NCBI RefSeq assembly: GCF_014863355.1
Contig: NZ_JACZEP010000006.1
Span: forward strand, 1 to 64,000
DNA length: 64,000 bases
From: Aminobacter carboxidus
GTDB taxonomy: Bacteria > Pseudomonadota > Alphaproteobacteria > Rhizobiales > Rhizobiaceae
Direction of reading: 5' to 3'
This document shows positions 35,210-43,717 of this stretch, in pieces. The notes under the pieces are model-generated. The model was not told the DNA's origin and made no database searches. It saw only the letters and a program-made list of their open reading frames with translations. Within the stretch, counting starts at the first letter, position 1; each line of letters begins with the position of its first letter. The position numbers and the translations under genes are program-made.

Positions 35210-35467
35210 ATGCCCAATACTGCCCAGAGACACACGATGACCACGGGCGAACTCGCCCATCTCGGCGAAGGCACCGTTGCCTATCTCAGGAAGGTATCCA
35301 GTGACGATCTGCGCGGCCGTTTCCCCGGCCTGACCGAGATCGACCCCGGCCTCGAATTGTGGGCGCTGTTTGCCGCCACCGGCGAACCGATCCTGTTGTC
35401 CGATGCCCGTGACCGTGCCCTTGCGGGTGCGATGGAAAACGATCTGACGACCGTCGCCATCCACTGA
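35210..35467 (+). CDS. DUF1150-family small protein
   Basis: An 85-aa soluble protein: HLGEGTVAYLRKVSSDDLRGRFPGLTEI and LELWALFAATGEPILLSDARDRAL are the DUF1150 pattern. It lies 62 nt after hsp20 with its own AGAAGGAGG ribosome site and is closely linked to it, so it may be heat-induced through readthrough. Function unknown. Confidence 0.82.
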   Translation: MPNTAQRHTMTTGELAHLGEGTVAYLRKVSSDDLRGRFPGLTEIDPGLELWALFAATGEPILLSDARDRALAGAMENDLTTVAIH

Positions 35468-35512
35468 CCTTCAGCACCGGCCTAGCACCGACGACAAGGT
35501 GGCGAAACGGAC

Positions 35513-35534
35513 AAGGGCCGCAGATGCGGCCCTT
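35513..35534. terminator. Bidirectional terminator hairpin
   Basis: AAGGGCCGC (35513-35521) pairs perfectly with GCGGCCCTT (35526-35534) around AGAT. It sits between the convergent DUF1150 and ptsN genes. Downstream on the plus strand is CCCAAGCTTTT, so the T-run is displaced. Confidence 0.6.
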
Positions 35535-35561
35535 CCCAAGCTTTTCCAGAAATTGACGAAA

Positions 35562-36026
35562 TCAGGCGGCGTGCGAAGCCGGCGTTTCCGACAACAACGC
35601 ATGGATCGCCGACGCATCGCGCGTGCCGCGAATCTTGGCCACCGTGTCGGCATCGCGCAGCACGCGGGCGATACGAGACAGCGCCTTGAGATGGTCGGCC
35701 CCAGCCCCTTCAGGGGCCAGAAGCAGGAAGACGAGATCGACCGGCTGGTCGTCCAGTGCTTCGAAGTCGACGGGCGTTTCCAGGCGCGCAAAGACGCCGG
35801 TGATCCGCTTAACGCCTGCGAGCTTTCCATGCGGGATGGCGATGCCATTGCCGACACCCGTCGAGCCAAGACGCTCGCGCTGGAGGATGGTGTCGAACAC
35901 CTCCCGCTCGGGGATACCGGAAATCGCTGCGGCCCTTTCGGCGAGAAGTTGCAGAAGCTGCTTCTTCGAGTTCGCCTTCAAGGCCGGCATGATTGCCGGA
36001 GCCTCGATCAGATCACTCAGATCCAT
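35562..36026 (-). CDS. ptsN: Nitrogen-regulatory PTS IIA protein (EIIA-Ntr)
   Basis: A 154-aa cytosolic phosphocarrier. The phosphorylated His is in NGIAIPHGKLAG, with the downstream family part DLVFLLLAPEGAGADHLKALSRIARVL. EIIA-Ntr receives phosphate from NPr and regulates potassium, nitrogen and metabolic functions. It is the last gene of the rpoN-hpf-ptsN block, as in other alphaproteobacteria, and ends before a terminator hairpin. Confidence 0.95.
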   Translation of the reverse strand: MDLSDLIEAPAIMPALKANSKKQLLQLLAERAAAISGIPEREVFDTILQRERLGSTGVGNGIAIPHGKLAGVKRITGVFARLETPVDFEALDDQPVDLVFLLLAPEGAGADHLKALSRIARVLRDADTVAKIRGTRDASAIHALLSETPASHAA

Positions 36027-36090
36027 GCTGAAATTCCCTTGCTGTGCTCACCGCCGCATTGCCCCAAAACCCCACATGCGGTGGCGGCTA

Positions 36091-36675
36091 CTATCCCTGG
36101 GCGACCTTTGCGGTCGAGGGATCTATCCAGCCGATGTTTCCATCAGACCGGCGGTAGACGATGTTGAGGTGCTCGTTGCCAGCATTGCGGAAGACCACAA
36201 CAGGGCTATCCTTGGTGTCGAGTTCGATGACGGCGGATGCCACCGACATCGTCTTCAGAACCATCGTCGACTCGGCAACGATGGCGGGCGCGAAGTCTTC
36301 CGGCACATCCTCGTCGTCATCGACGAGAGCCGCGACGACCGAATAGGCGACATCAGTCAATTCACCGTTGCCAGCACCCAGATTGTGCGACTTCAGCCGG
36401 CGCTTGTAGCGCCTCAGGCGAGTCTCGAGCTTGTCGGCTGCCGCTTCGAACGCGGCAGTCGGTTCTTGGGCGTCACCGGTCGCTTGCAACGACATGCCCG
36501 AATCGAGCCGTACCACGCAATCGGCGGTGTAGCGCGAGCCGGACTTCACGACGTTGACGTGCCCGGAGAAACCGCGATCGAAGTATTTGCCGATCGCTTC
36601 GCCGATACGTCCTTCAATGCGCGTACGAAACGCATCGCCGACGTCCATGTGTTTTCCTGATATGCGCAGGCTCAT
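36091..36675 (-). CDS. hpf: Ribosome hibernation promoting factor, long form
   Basis: A 194-aa ribosome-associated protein. The N-terminal domain (about 1-100; MSLRISGKHMDVGDAF, FEAAADKLETRLRRYKRRL) binds the 30S subunit, and the C-terminal domain (about 140-190; VVFRNAGNEHLNIVYRRSDGNIGWI) dimerises ribosomes to 100S particles. It lies between rpoN and ptsN, the usual place. Start ATG 36675. Confidence 0.95.
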   Translation of the reverse strand: MSLRISGKHMDVGDAFRTRIEGRIGEAIGKYFDRGFSGHVNVVKSGSRYTADCVVRLDSGMSLQATGDAQEPTAAFEAAADKLETRLRRYKRRLKSHNLGAGNGELTDVAYSVVAALVDDDEDVPEDFAPAIVAESTMVLKTMSVASAVIELDTKDSPVVVFRNAGNEHLNIVYRRSDGNIGWIDPSTAKVAQG

Positions 36676-36718
36676 CTGAAAACTGACCTTTTCTGTTCAG
36701 ACTTCAAACCGGTCCGAG

Positions 36719-36760
36719 TTTATACCCGTGGCAGATGCAAACAAGCGTTGGCTCGCTTGT
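36719..36760 (-). promoter_or_regulatory. Possible hpf promoter region with inverted repeat
   Basis: On the minus strand TATAAA (36724-36719) could be a -10 with a weak CTTGTT 15 nt upstream. ACAAGCG (36741-36747) and CGCTTGT (36754-36760) form a perfect inverted repeat with a 6-nt gap. The remaining rpoN-hpf spacer (36676-36956) shows nothing else. Confidence 0.3.
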
Positions 36761-36956
36761 CACACCAATTTTAAGTCCGAACTTGTCGGCTGATCTTGGG
36801 CCACCCACCGGCAGCCGCTGGCTCGTATCGCAAGCCATCCTGTGCCGCATCTTTCCTTGGTGGGCTTTAGCCCTCTTCATGCGGGCGGGCTTCTAGACAC
36901 TTCATTAAGGATTGTCAATCAAGCGCCAGAATGGCCGCAATTCCGCGGCTTTCAGC

Positions 36957-38492
36957 CTAGCTGGCGGCACCTGCCATGGCGCGTTTTTCGCGCCGGCGCT
37001 GCACCGACGAGGCGATGTTCATGCCTTCGCGATATTTGGCGACCGTACGCCGGGCGATGTCGACGCCACTTTTCTTCAGGATATCCACAATGGCATCGTC
37101 GGACAGCACGTCGGCGGCCTGCTCTTCCTCGATCATCTGGCGGATGCGGTCACGCACCGCCTCAGACGAATGCGCGTCGCCGCCCTCGGCCGATGCGATC
37201 GAGGCGGTGAAGAAGTAGCGAAGTTCGAACACGCCGCGCGTCGTCAGCATGTATTTGTTGGCGGTGACGCGGCTGACTGTCGATTCGTGCATGCCGATGG
37301 CATCGGCCACAGTACGCAGGTTGAGCGGCCTCAGATGGCGCACGCCGTGGACCAGGAAGGCATCCTGCTGGCGCACGATTTCCGAGGCGACCTTGAGGAT
37401 GGTCTTGGCGCGCTGGTCGAGGCTGCGGGTCAGCCAGTTGGCGTTCTGCAGGCATTCGCTGAGGAAATTGCGCTCGGCAGCATCCTTGGTGCGACCCGTC
37501 ACCTGGGCGAAATAGACCTGGTCGACGAGCACACGCGGCAGCGTATCGGGGTTGAGCTCGATCGCCCAGCTGCCATCGGCGGCCTGGCGCACCTCGACGT
37601 CGGGCACGATGGTGTCGGCAGAGCCGCCGGAAAAGGCCCCACCGGGCCTGGGATCGAGCGCGCGGATCTCCGCCAGCATGGCAAGCAGATCCTCCTCATC
37701 GACGCCACAGATGCGCTTCAGGCTGTGGAAATCGCGTTTGGCCAGAAGGTCTAGATTGTCGATCAGTGCCGCCATCGCCGGATCGAGCCGGTCGCGGCGC
37801 ATGAGTTGGACCCGCAGGCATTCGGCGAGATCGCGGGCAAAAAGGCCGGCCGGGTCGAAACCCTGGCAACCGGTGAGCACCCGCAGCACGAAAGCCTCGT
37901 CGACGCCGAAGCGCGCTGCGATCTCGTCGGCTTCGCCGCGGAAATAGCCAGCTTCGTCGAGCCAGTCGGTCAATTCGGAGGCAACGAGGCGCTCGGCCGG
38001 GTCGGTGAAGGCGAAGGATATCTGCTCGCCGACATGGTCGCGCATGGTGATGGCAGCCGCCGCCATGTCCTCCATGTCGAAACCTTCGGAGCTGCCGCCC
38101 GAACCAGAGCCGGTGGATGCCGACTTCCACTGCATGGCGAGGTCGGGACCCATGCGCTCGACAGCACCGGGGTCGTCCGGGAACAGGTTTTCGAGCGAAG
38201 TATCGAGCTTCTCGGAGATCGCCTCCGAGCTCCAGCCCGCCTCGCCTTCGAACCAGTCCTCGCTGGTTGCGGGATTTGCCTCGCTTTGGGTCTCGATCTT
38301 GGGGAACTGGTCGCTGGGCCCGTCTTCGGCTGTTTCGACACGCTCAAGCAGCGGATTGCGCTCGATCTCGTCGTCGATGAAACGTTCAAGCTCGGTGTGG
38401 GTGAACTGCAGCAGCCTTATCGACTGCATCAGCTGTGGCGTCATCACCAGCGATTGCGACTGCCGTAGCTGTAGTTTCGCCGACAGCGCCAT
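36957..38492 (-). CDS. rpoN: RNA polymerase sigma-54 factor
   Basis: A 511-aa sigma factor. Region I is Gln/Leu-rich (LQLRQSQSLVMTPQLMQSIRLLQ); the acidic region II is unusually Ser/Gly-rich (STGSGSGGSSEGF); the core-binding and HTH parts follow; the RpoN box ARRTVAKYRE is near the C-terminus. Start ATG 38492 fits the family N-terminus. It is located between lptB and hpf, as in related genomes. It directs nitrogen and other activator-dependent promoters. Confidence 0.97.
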   Translation of the reverse strand: MALSAKLQLRQSQSLVMTPQLMQSIRLLQFTHTELERFIDDEIERNPLLERVETAEDGPSDQFPKIETQSEANPATSEDWFEGEAGWSSEAISEKLDTSLENLFPDDPGAVERMGPDLAMQWKSASTGSGSGGSSEGFDMEDMAAAAITMRDHVGEQISFAFTDPAERLVASELTDWLDEAGYFRGEADEIAARFGVDEAFVLRVLTGCQGFDPAGLFARDLAECLRVQLMRRDRLDPAMAALIDNLDLLAKRDFHSLKRICGVDEEDLLAMLAEIRALDPRPGGAFSGGSADTIVPDVEVRQAADGSWAIELNPDTLPRVLVDQVYFAQVTGRTKDAAERNFLSECLQNANWLTRSLDQRAKTILKVASEIVRQQDAFLVHGVRHLRPLNLRTVADAIGMHESTVSRVTANKYMLTTRGVFELRYFFTASIASAEGGDAHSSEAVRDRIRQMIEEEQAADVLSDDAIVDILKKSGVDIARRTVAKYREGMNIASSVQRRREKRAMAGAAS

Positions 38493-38601
38493 TGCTTGAA
38501 GTGGTCCAATCCCTGTCAGGTGCTGCCGAAAATCGGCGCGCTCGCCAGTCGCGATAAAACTGGCCCGGCTTTTGCATGTCAAGCAGATTGGGGATTTGGC
38601 A

Positions 38602-38635
38602 TCGCGATTGCCGGCGCATTGCCCGGCAATCGCGA
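38602..38635 (-). terminator. Strong hairpin between lptB and rpoN
   Basis: TCGCGATTGCCGG (38602-38614) pairs perfectly over 13 bp with CCGGCAATCGCGA (38623-38635), loop 8 nt. No U-run follows on the minus strand, so it may attenuate readthrough from the lpt genes into rpoN, or be a Rho-assisted stop. Confidence 0.5.
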
Positions 38636-38681
38636 ATGAAGGCTGCGCATTGCGCTGGCACGTTGCGCCCCGGCAAGCAGC

Positions 38682-39503
38682 CTAGAGCGTGAAGCCCTCG
38701 CCGAGATAGAGGCGACGGACGTCGGGATTGGCGACGACCTCGTCGGCGCGGCCGTGGGTCAAGACCTCGCCGGCATGGATGATGTAGGCGCGGTCGATCA
38801 GGCCCAGCGTCTCGCGCACATTGTGGTCGGTGATCAGGACGCCGATGCCACGCTTGGTCAGGTGGCGGACGAGCTGCTGGATGTCGGCGACAGCGATCGG
38901 GTCGATGCCGGCGAAAGGCTCGTCGAGCAGCATGTAGTTGGGGCGGCTAGCGAGCGCGCGCGCAATCTCGAGGCGACGGCGCTCACCGCCCGAAAGGGCG
39001 ATCGCCGGCGACTTCCTGAGATGGCTGATGTGGAACTCTTCAAGCAGCGCATCGAGCGCCTTCTCGCGCTCCTTGCGACTCTTTTCGACCACTTCGAGGA
39101 TGGCGCGGATGTTGTTTTCAACCGAAAGGCCACGGAAGATCGAGGCTTCCTGCGGCAGGTAGCCGATGCCGAGGCGGGCGCGGCGATACATCGGCATCGC
39201 CGTAACGTCGAAGCCGTCGATCTCGATGGTGCCCTGGTCGACGGGAACAAGCCCTGTGACCATGTAGAAACAGGTCGTCTTGCCGGCACCATTGGGGCCG
39301 AGCAGGCCGACGGCCTCGCCGGCGCGGACGCCGAGCGTCACGCCCGACACCACTTGCCTGCCCTTGTAGCTCTTGGTCAGGCCCTTTGCGATAAGCGTGC
39401 CCTTGAACTTACCGTTCTTGGCACTGCCTGTCGTCGCGGGCGCGGCAAGTTTTTGCGCCGAGCCGGGCTTCAGACGCGACAACAGCGAGGATGCCTCAGT
39501 CAT
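38682..39503 (-). CDS. lptB: LPS export ABC transporter ATP-binding protein
   Basis: A 273-aa ATPase of the LptBFGC complex driving LPS to the outer membrane. Walker A GPNGAGKTT, signature LSGGERRRLE, Walker B LDEPFAGIDP and switch His in ITDHNVRETL. It has an N-terminal extension of about 35 residues before the ABC domain. Its start abuts the lptA stop. lptC-lptA-lptB order is standard. Confidence 0.96.
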   Translation of the reverse strand: MTEASSLLSRLKPGSAQKLAAPATTGSAKNGKFKGTLIAKGLTKSYKGRQVVSGVTLGVRAGEAVGLLGPNGAGKTTCFYMVTGLVPVDQGTIEIDGFDVTAMPMYRRARLGIGYLPQEASIFRGLSVENNIRAILEVVEKSRKEREKALDALLEEFHISHLRKSPAIALSGGERRRLEIARALASRPNYMLLDEPFAGIDPIAVADIQQLVRHLTKRGIGVLITDHNVRETLGLIDRAYIIHAGEVLTHGRADEVVANPDVRRLYLGEGFTL

Positions 39504-40085
39504 TTATTTCTTCTGCGAACCCGGTGTGATCGACATCATGACACGACCATTGCCCTTGGCGCCCTTGTTGCAGCCGTCGACCTGGGCGAGCCCGGTCTTC
39601 ATCTGCACGGTGAGCTTGCAGCCAACCAGGACGTTGTCGCCTTCCGACAGAACGACTTCCTTGCCGGACATCACCAGCACCTCGGTCTTCATGTCGAAAG
39701 TGCCACGGTCGCCGGTGGCAACCTGCTTGTCGGACTTCACATAGACCTTTTCGTCGACTTCGAGCCTGTCGATGTTGGCCGAGCCGGTGGCTGCCGAGCC
39801 GCCATCCTTGGCGTAATAGACCGTCATCTTGCCCGACTTCATGACAGTCGGCCCCTGGGTGACGCTGACATTGCCGGTGAAGATAGCGAGATTCTCCGAT
39901 TCGCGGACCTCGAGCTTGTCGCTCTCGATCTGGATCGGCTGGTCGCCGGAGAGCTTGAGGCCCGAGAGCCTGCTCTGGCTGTCCTGCGCAAAAGCGCCGG
40001 CGGTGCACAGCATCACGCCCGCGCATGTTAACGCGGCCATTGACCGCCAAGACCTATTTTGCCGCACTCCCGCCTCCGCTGCCAT
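39504..40085 (-). CDS. lptA: LPS transport periplasmic protein LptA
   Basis: A 193-aa periplasmic bridge protein of the OstA/LptA beta-jellyroll family (IQIESDKLEVRESENLAIFTGNVSVTQG; KMTVYYAKDG). I chose ATG 40085 because the basic stretch RQNRSWR then precedes the hydrophobic signal core (CAGVMLCTAGAFA); ATG 40040 would leave no positive charge. The longer form overlaps lptC by 32 nt. Confidence 0.92.
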   Translation of the reverse strand: MAAEAGVRQNRSWRSMAALTCAGVMLCTAGAFAQDSQSRLSGLKLSGDQPIQIESDKLEVRESENLAIFTGNVSVTQGPTVMKSGKMTVYYAKDGGSAATGSANIDRLEVDEKVYVKSDKQVATGDRGTFDMKTEVLVMSGKEVVLSEGDNVLVGCKLTVQMKTGLAQVDGCNKGAKGNGRVMMSITPGSQKK

Positions 40086-40773
40086 TCTGCGCCGCCTTCA
40101 TCCGCGCGGGATCGATGTCCACGCGTACCTTTTTCTCGAACACGACAACCTTGCCGTTTTCGAGCATGGACATCGAATCGGACGTGATCTTCGAACCGTC
40201 AAGGCTTATTTCGACCGGTTCGTCAGACTTCATCGCGCCACTGCCCATGTCGAGATACGCCGATTTGAGCTTGGCGACCATACCGTCGCTGGTCTTTACG
40301 ATTACTTGTTCGGTCAGATTGAGCGTATTGCCTTCTCGGTCATAGATGCCGCGCACCGCGTCGACCTTGGCAATATTGTCGGCGGAGATCGGCAGGTTGG
40401 CGTCGATGCCGAGCAATTCGACGACACCCTGGTTGGCCGGATCCTGCACGGCACGGTCGGCGGTCATCGAATAAGGCAGGTTGTCGCGGGTGAAGCCGCT
40501 GAGCTGCGGCTTGGCCATCACCAGCTTGCCCTCGGAGAAGGCGGCACCTTCCGCCTTGACCTGGATGGAAGGAGGCGCGGCAAGATAGGTATAGCCGCCG
40601 AACAGCGCGGCAAGCACGATGGCGGCCAGCGGCAAGGCGCGCTTGAGGAAGCGGACGCGGCGCGAATGGCGCGCGGCGCGGTCGAACGCATCGGCGCGCG
40701 AAGTCGCAAGCGCAATCGCAGTGTCAACCGCAACGCCGCTCCCGCCGCCACTCGTCTCGATTGGTCGCGCCAA
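40054..40773 (-). CDS. lptC: LPS export protein LptC (inner-membrane anchored)
   Basis: A 239-aa protein with one membrane helix (LPLAAIVLAALFGGYTYLAA, about 47-66) and a periplasmic LptC domain (KLVMAKPQLSGFTRDNLPYSMTADRA). The start is TTG 40773 with GAAGGAC upstream. It passes LPS from LptB2FG to LptA. The long basic cytosolic N-terminus is common in alphaproteobacteria. Confidence 0.9.
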   Translation of the reverse strand: MARPIETSGGGSGVAVDTAIALATSRADAFDRAARHSRRVRFLKRALPLAAIVLAALFGGYTYLAAPPSIQVKAEGAAFSEGKLVMAKPQLSGFTRDNLPYSMTADRAVQDPANQGVVELLGIDANLPISADNIAKVDAVRGIYDREGNTLNLTEQVIVKTSDGMVAKLKSAYLDMGSGAMKSDEPVEISLDGSKITSDSMSMLENGKVVVFEKKVRVDIDPARMKAAQNGSGGGSAAK

Positions 40774-41039
40774 CTGAAATGTCCTTCTTCGAACTGTCCA
40801 AGCCGCCCTTCAGGCCGGCACGGTGAAGCGGATGAAAGCCACGAAAATATGACCATAAGGTCAAAGAGTTGCGACCGAACGTATTGTTGCCCGCGTCCGG
40901 CTGCCAAACAGCAAACCCCAATATGGCTATTTAGCTTACAAATCCCAACTCCCGCAACGTCAGCTGAGGCAGGAAAGCTGTGGCTCTCGCCAAAGCGTTG
41001 CTTTAAAAGCGCTAACCTGCACAGCATGCGAGGCACGCC
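40774..41039. other. Divergent lptC-sppA intergenic region
   Basis: No gene. TGACC-ATAA-GGTCA (40850-40863) is a perfect inverted repeat and may be a protein-binding site. The sppA-proximal part has a few AT-rich stretches (ATATGGCTATTTAGCTTAC), but I cannot fix a promoter. Confidence 0.35.
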
Positions 41040-42014
41040 ATGTCCATGAAAGCCGACGATCTGATCGACCGACGCCGCTTGCGGCGCAAGCTGACCTTCT
41101 GGCGGGTCGTAGCTTTTCTCATCGCCGCCCTGGCAGTCGTCGGCATGTCGACCTGGCTGGCAGGCGAGCGCATTCCCGGTGTGAGCGCCAGCCACATCGC
41201 CAAGGTCAAGATCGAAGGCACGATCACCGAGGACGAGGATTTGCTGCGCCGTCTCGACGAGATCCGCAAGTCGGCCTCCGTCAAGGGCGTGATCCTGTCG
41301 ATCGATTCGCCCGGCGGCACCACCGCAGGCGGCGAGGCGATCTACGATGCCGTGCGCAAGCTCGCGGCCGAAAAGCCTGTCGTCGCCCAGGTCGGCACGC
41401 TGGCCGCATCGGCAGGTTACATGATCGCTTCGGCAACGGACCACATCGTGGCGCGCAAGTCGTCCATCGTCGGCTCGATCGGCGTGCTGGTGCAGTTTCC
41501 CGACCTGACCGGGCTGATGGATAAGCTCGGCGTCAAGCTCGAGGAGATCAAGTCATCGCCGCTGAAGGCCGAGCCCAATCCGTTCAATCCGACGACCGAC
41601 GAAGAGCGCGCCATGATGCGCAACATGATCCTCGACAGCTACGACTGGTTCGTCGGCATCGTCGCCGAACGCCGCTCGATGTCGAAGGCCGAAGCCACCG
41701 ACCTTGCCGACGGCTCGGTGTGGACCGGACGCCAGGCGCTCGCCAACAAGCTGATCGACGAGGTTGGCGGCGAAGACCAGGCCATCGCCTGGCTCGGCAC
41801 CAAGGGCGTCGATGCCAAGCTCGAAGTGATCGAGTGGAAGCCCTCTCGCACCGGCAGTTTTTTCCTGCCTAGTTCCGTTGCCCAGGCGCTCGGCCGCGCA
41901 CTCGGGGTTGGCGACCTGTCGTCGGAACTGATCAAGGAAATGGGCGCCGACCGCTTGTTCCTTGACGGTATGCTGTCGCTCTGGCAGGCTGAAAAAGCTG
42001 TGTCAGGCGGCTGA
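41040..42014 (+). CDS. sppA: Signal peptide peptidase SppA (short, 36K type)
   Basis: A 324-aa membrane serine protease degrading cleaved signal peptides. One N-terminal membrane helix (FWRVVAFLIAALAVVGMSTWL). The Ser-Lys dyad is seen in GTLAASAGYMIAS (Ser about 127) and SSPLKAEPNPF (Lys about 181). IDSPGGTTAGGEAIYDAV is also typical. Upstream of ihfB, a conserved neighbourhood. Start ATG 41040. Confidence 0.94.
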   Translation: MSMKADDLIDRRRLRRKLTFWRVVAFLIAALAVVGMSTWLAGERIPGVSASHIAKVKIEGTITEDEDLLRRLDEIRKSASVKGVILSIDSPGGTTAGGEAIYDAVRKLAAEKPVVAQVGTLAASAGYMIASATDHIVARKSSIVGSIGVLVQFPDLTGLMDKLGVKLEEIKSSPLKAEPNPFNPTTDEERAMMRNMILDSYDWFVGIVAERRSMSKAEATDLADGSVWTGRQALANKLIDEVGGEDQAIAWLGTKGVDAKLEVIEWKPSRTGSFFLPSSVAQALGRALGVGDLSSELIKEMGADRLFLDGMLSLWQAEKAVSGG

Positions 42015-42056
42015 AAAACAAATAAAATCATCACTATCTCGACGGGGACCGAGCAC

Positions 42057-42341
42057 ATGATCAAGTCTGAACTGGTGCAAATCATTGCCACACGCAATCC
42101 GCATCTGTTCCTGCGGGATGTCGAGAACATCGTCAGCGCCATCTTCGACGAAATCACCGATGCCCTTGCCGATGGCAATCGCGTCGAGCTGCGCGGCTTC
42201 GGCGCGTTTTCGGTCAAGAATCGCCCGGCCCGCACCGGCCGCAACCCGCGCACCGGCGAATCCGTCGAAGTCGAGGAAAAGTGGGTGCCGTTCTTCAAGA
42301 CCGGCAAGGAGCTGCGCGAGCGGCTGAACTCGGCGAAATAG
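42057..42341 (+). CDS. ihfB: Integration host factor beta subunit
   Basis: A 94-aa DNA-bending protein. It begins [18 protein letters not shown], and the DNA-binding arm contains [23 protein letters not shown], distinctive of IhfB. It forms a heterodimer with IhfA and assists sigma-54 promoters, among others. Start ATG 42057 with GGGGACC upstream. Confidence 0.96.
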   Translation: MIKSELVQIIATRNPHLFLRDVENIVSAIFDEITDALADGNRVELRGFGAFSVKNRPARTGRNPRTGESVEVEEKWVPFFKTGKELRERLNSAK

Positions 42342-42385
42342 GCCGCCAGGCAGCTGTGGCGGCGGGGCTTTAAACGGGAATATCC

Positions 42386-42715
42386 ATGTTCAACCGCTTC
42401 ATGCTCATCGTTGTCTTCGTCCCGGTGGCGATCGTGCTGATCGCACTCGCCGTCGCCAACCGCGCGCCCACCGCATTCACGCTCGACCCGTTCAATCCCG
42501 GCAATCCGGCGTTGACCATCCAGGCGCCGCTGTTCGTGCTGCTGTTTATGGCGCTGGCGCTCGGGGTGATTCTCGGCGGCGCTGTGACCTGGCTCAAGCA
42601 GGGCCGCTACCGCAAGGTCGCCCGCCAGCGCGGCCTCGAAGCCGAGAGCCTGCGCCAGGCAGCAGCCCAGCGGCCTCCGGTTGCCCAGGGCCCGGCCCTG
42701 CCGCGCCCCAACTGA
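42386..42715 (+). CDS. LapA-family (DUF1049) membrane protein
   Basis: A 109-aa protein with two membrane helices (FMLIVVFVPVAIVLIALAVAN and APLFVLLFMALALGVILGGAVTW) and a cytosolic coiled tail ending in a Pro/Gln-rich stretch. In E. coli the related LapA acts with LapB to control LpxC; whether this holds here is unknown. It follows ihfB, as commonly found. Confidence 0.85.
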   Translation: MFNRFMLIVVFVPVAIVLIALAVANRAPTAFTLDPFNPGNPALTIQAPLFVLLFMALALGVILGGAVTWLKQGRYRKVARQRGLEAESLRQAAAQRPPVAQGPALPRPN

Positions 42716-42751
42716 TCCACTTCGGCGCGACGACCTTTCAGGGAGAATTTT

Positions 42752-43717
42752 ATGCTGCACTTTTCGGCCGATGACATCGACCGCGCACTGACCTTTCCTG
42801 GGCTGGTCGAGACGCTGCGCACGGCCTTCCGCGACGGCGCGGTGCAGCCGGTGCGCCATCATCACACCGTCGAGCGTGCCAAGGGCACCGATTCGACCCT
42901 GCTTTTGATGCCGGCCTGGACCGACTTCAAGGCCGCGGGTGCCGGCGCCGACGGGCATATCGGCGTCAAGATCGTCACCGTCTCGCCTGACAATAACGAC
43001 ATCGCCAAGCCGGCGGTCGTCGGGCTCTATTTGCTGCTCGACGGCATCACCGGCGAGCCGCAGGCGCTGATGGACGGCCCTCGCCTGACCCAGTGGCGCA
43101 CGGCCTGCGCCTCGGCACTCGCCGCCTCCTACCTGGCGCGCGAGGATGCCTCGAAACTGCTGGTGATCGGTGCCGGGGCGCAGTGCAAGTTCCTCGCCCG
43201 GGCGCACGCTGCCGTTCGACCGATCAAGCAAATCCGCGTCTGGAACCGGACGCTCGCCAACGCCGAAACGCTCGCCGCTTCGTTGCGCGGCGAAGGTTTT
43301 GAGGCAACCGCCGTCTCCGATCTCGATGCCGAGCTGGGTTGGGCCGACATCATCACCGCCGGCACGATCTCAACGACGCCGCTGGTCAAGGGCGCCAGGC
43401 TCAAGCCGGGCTGCCACGTCGATCTCGTCGGCGGCTTCACGCCCGGCATGCGCGAGGCCGACGACGATGCGATCAGCAAGGCGCGTGTCTATGTCGACAC
43501 GCGCGCGGGTGCGACCAAGGAAGCCGGCGACATCGTGCAGCCGATCGCGGCAGGCGTTCTCAAGGCCGACGACATCGTCGCCGACCTGCACGAGCTCGCC
43601 CGCAACCAGAAGCCCGCCCGCCAGTCGGCGGACGAGATCACCCTGTTCAAGTCGGTGGGCGCCGCCCTCGAGGACCTCGCCGCCGGCATTGCCGTCTACA
43701 AGGCACTCAAGCGGTAG
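42752..43717 (+). CDS. Ornithine cyclodeaminase/mu-crystallin family protein
   Basis: A 321-aa NAD(P)-binding enzyme. RTACASALAASYLAREDASKLLVIGAGAQCKFLARAHA gives the Rossmann region; GPRLTQWRTA and LVGGFTPGMREADDDAI are family features. Members include ornithine cyclodeaminase and imine/ketimine reductases, which cannot be told apart here. ATG 42752 after GGGAGAA. Its last bases overlap the EVE remnant on the other strand. Confidence 0.88.
   Translation: MLHFSADDIDRALTFPGLVETLRTAFRDGAVQPVRHHHTVERAKGTDSTLLLMPAWTDFKAAGAGADGHIGVKIVTVSPDNNDIAKPAVVGLYLLLDGITGEPQALMDGPRLTQWRTACASALAASYLAREDASKLLVIGAGAQCKFLARAHAAVRPIKQIRVWNRTLANAETLAASLRGEGFEATAVSDLDAELGWADIITAGTISTTPLVKGARLKPGCHVDLVGGFTPGMREADDDAISKARVYVDTRAGATKEAGDIVQPIAAGVLKADDIVADLHELARNQKPARQSADEITLFKSVGAALEDLAAGIAVYKALKR

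Noticed and set aside
38658-38672. Sigma-54 promoter-like TGGCACGTTGC before lptB/rpoN
   Set aside because: The TGGCAC and TTGC elements lack the required spacing, so it is not a -24/-12 promoter.
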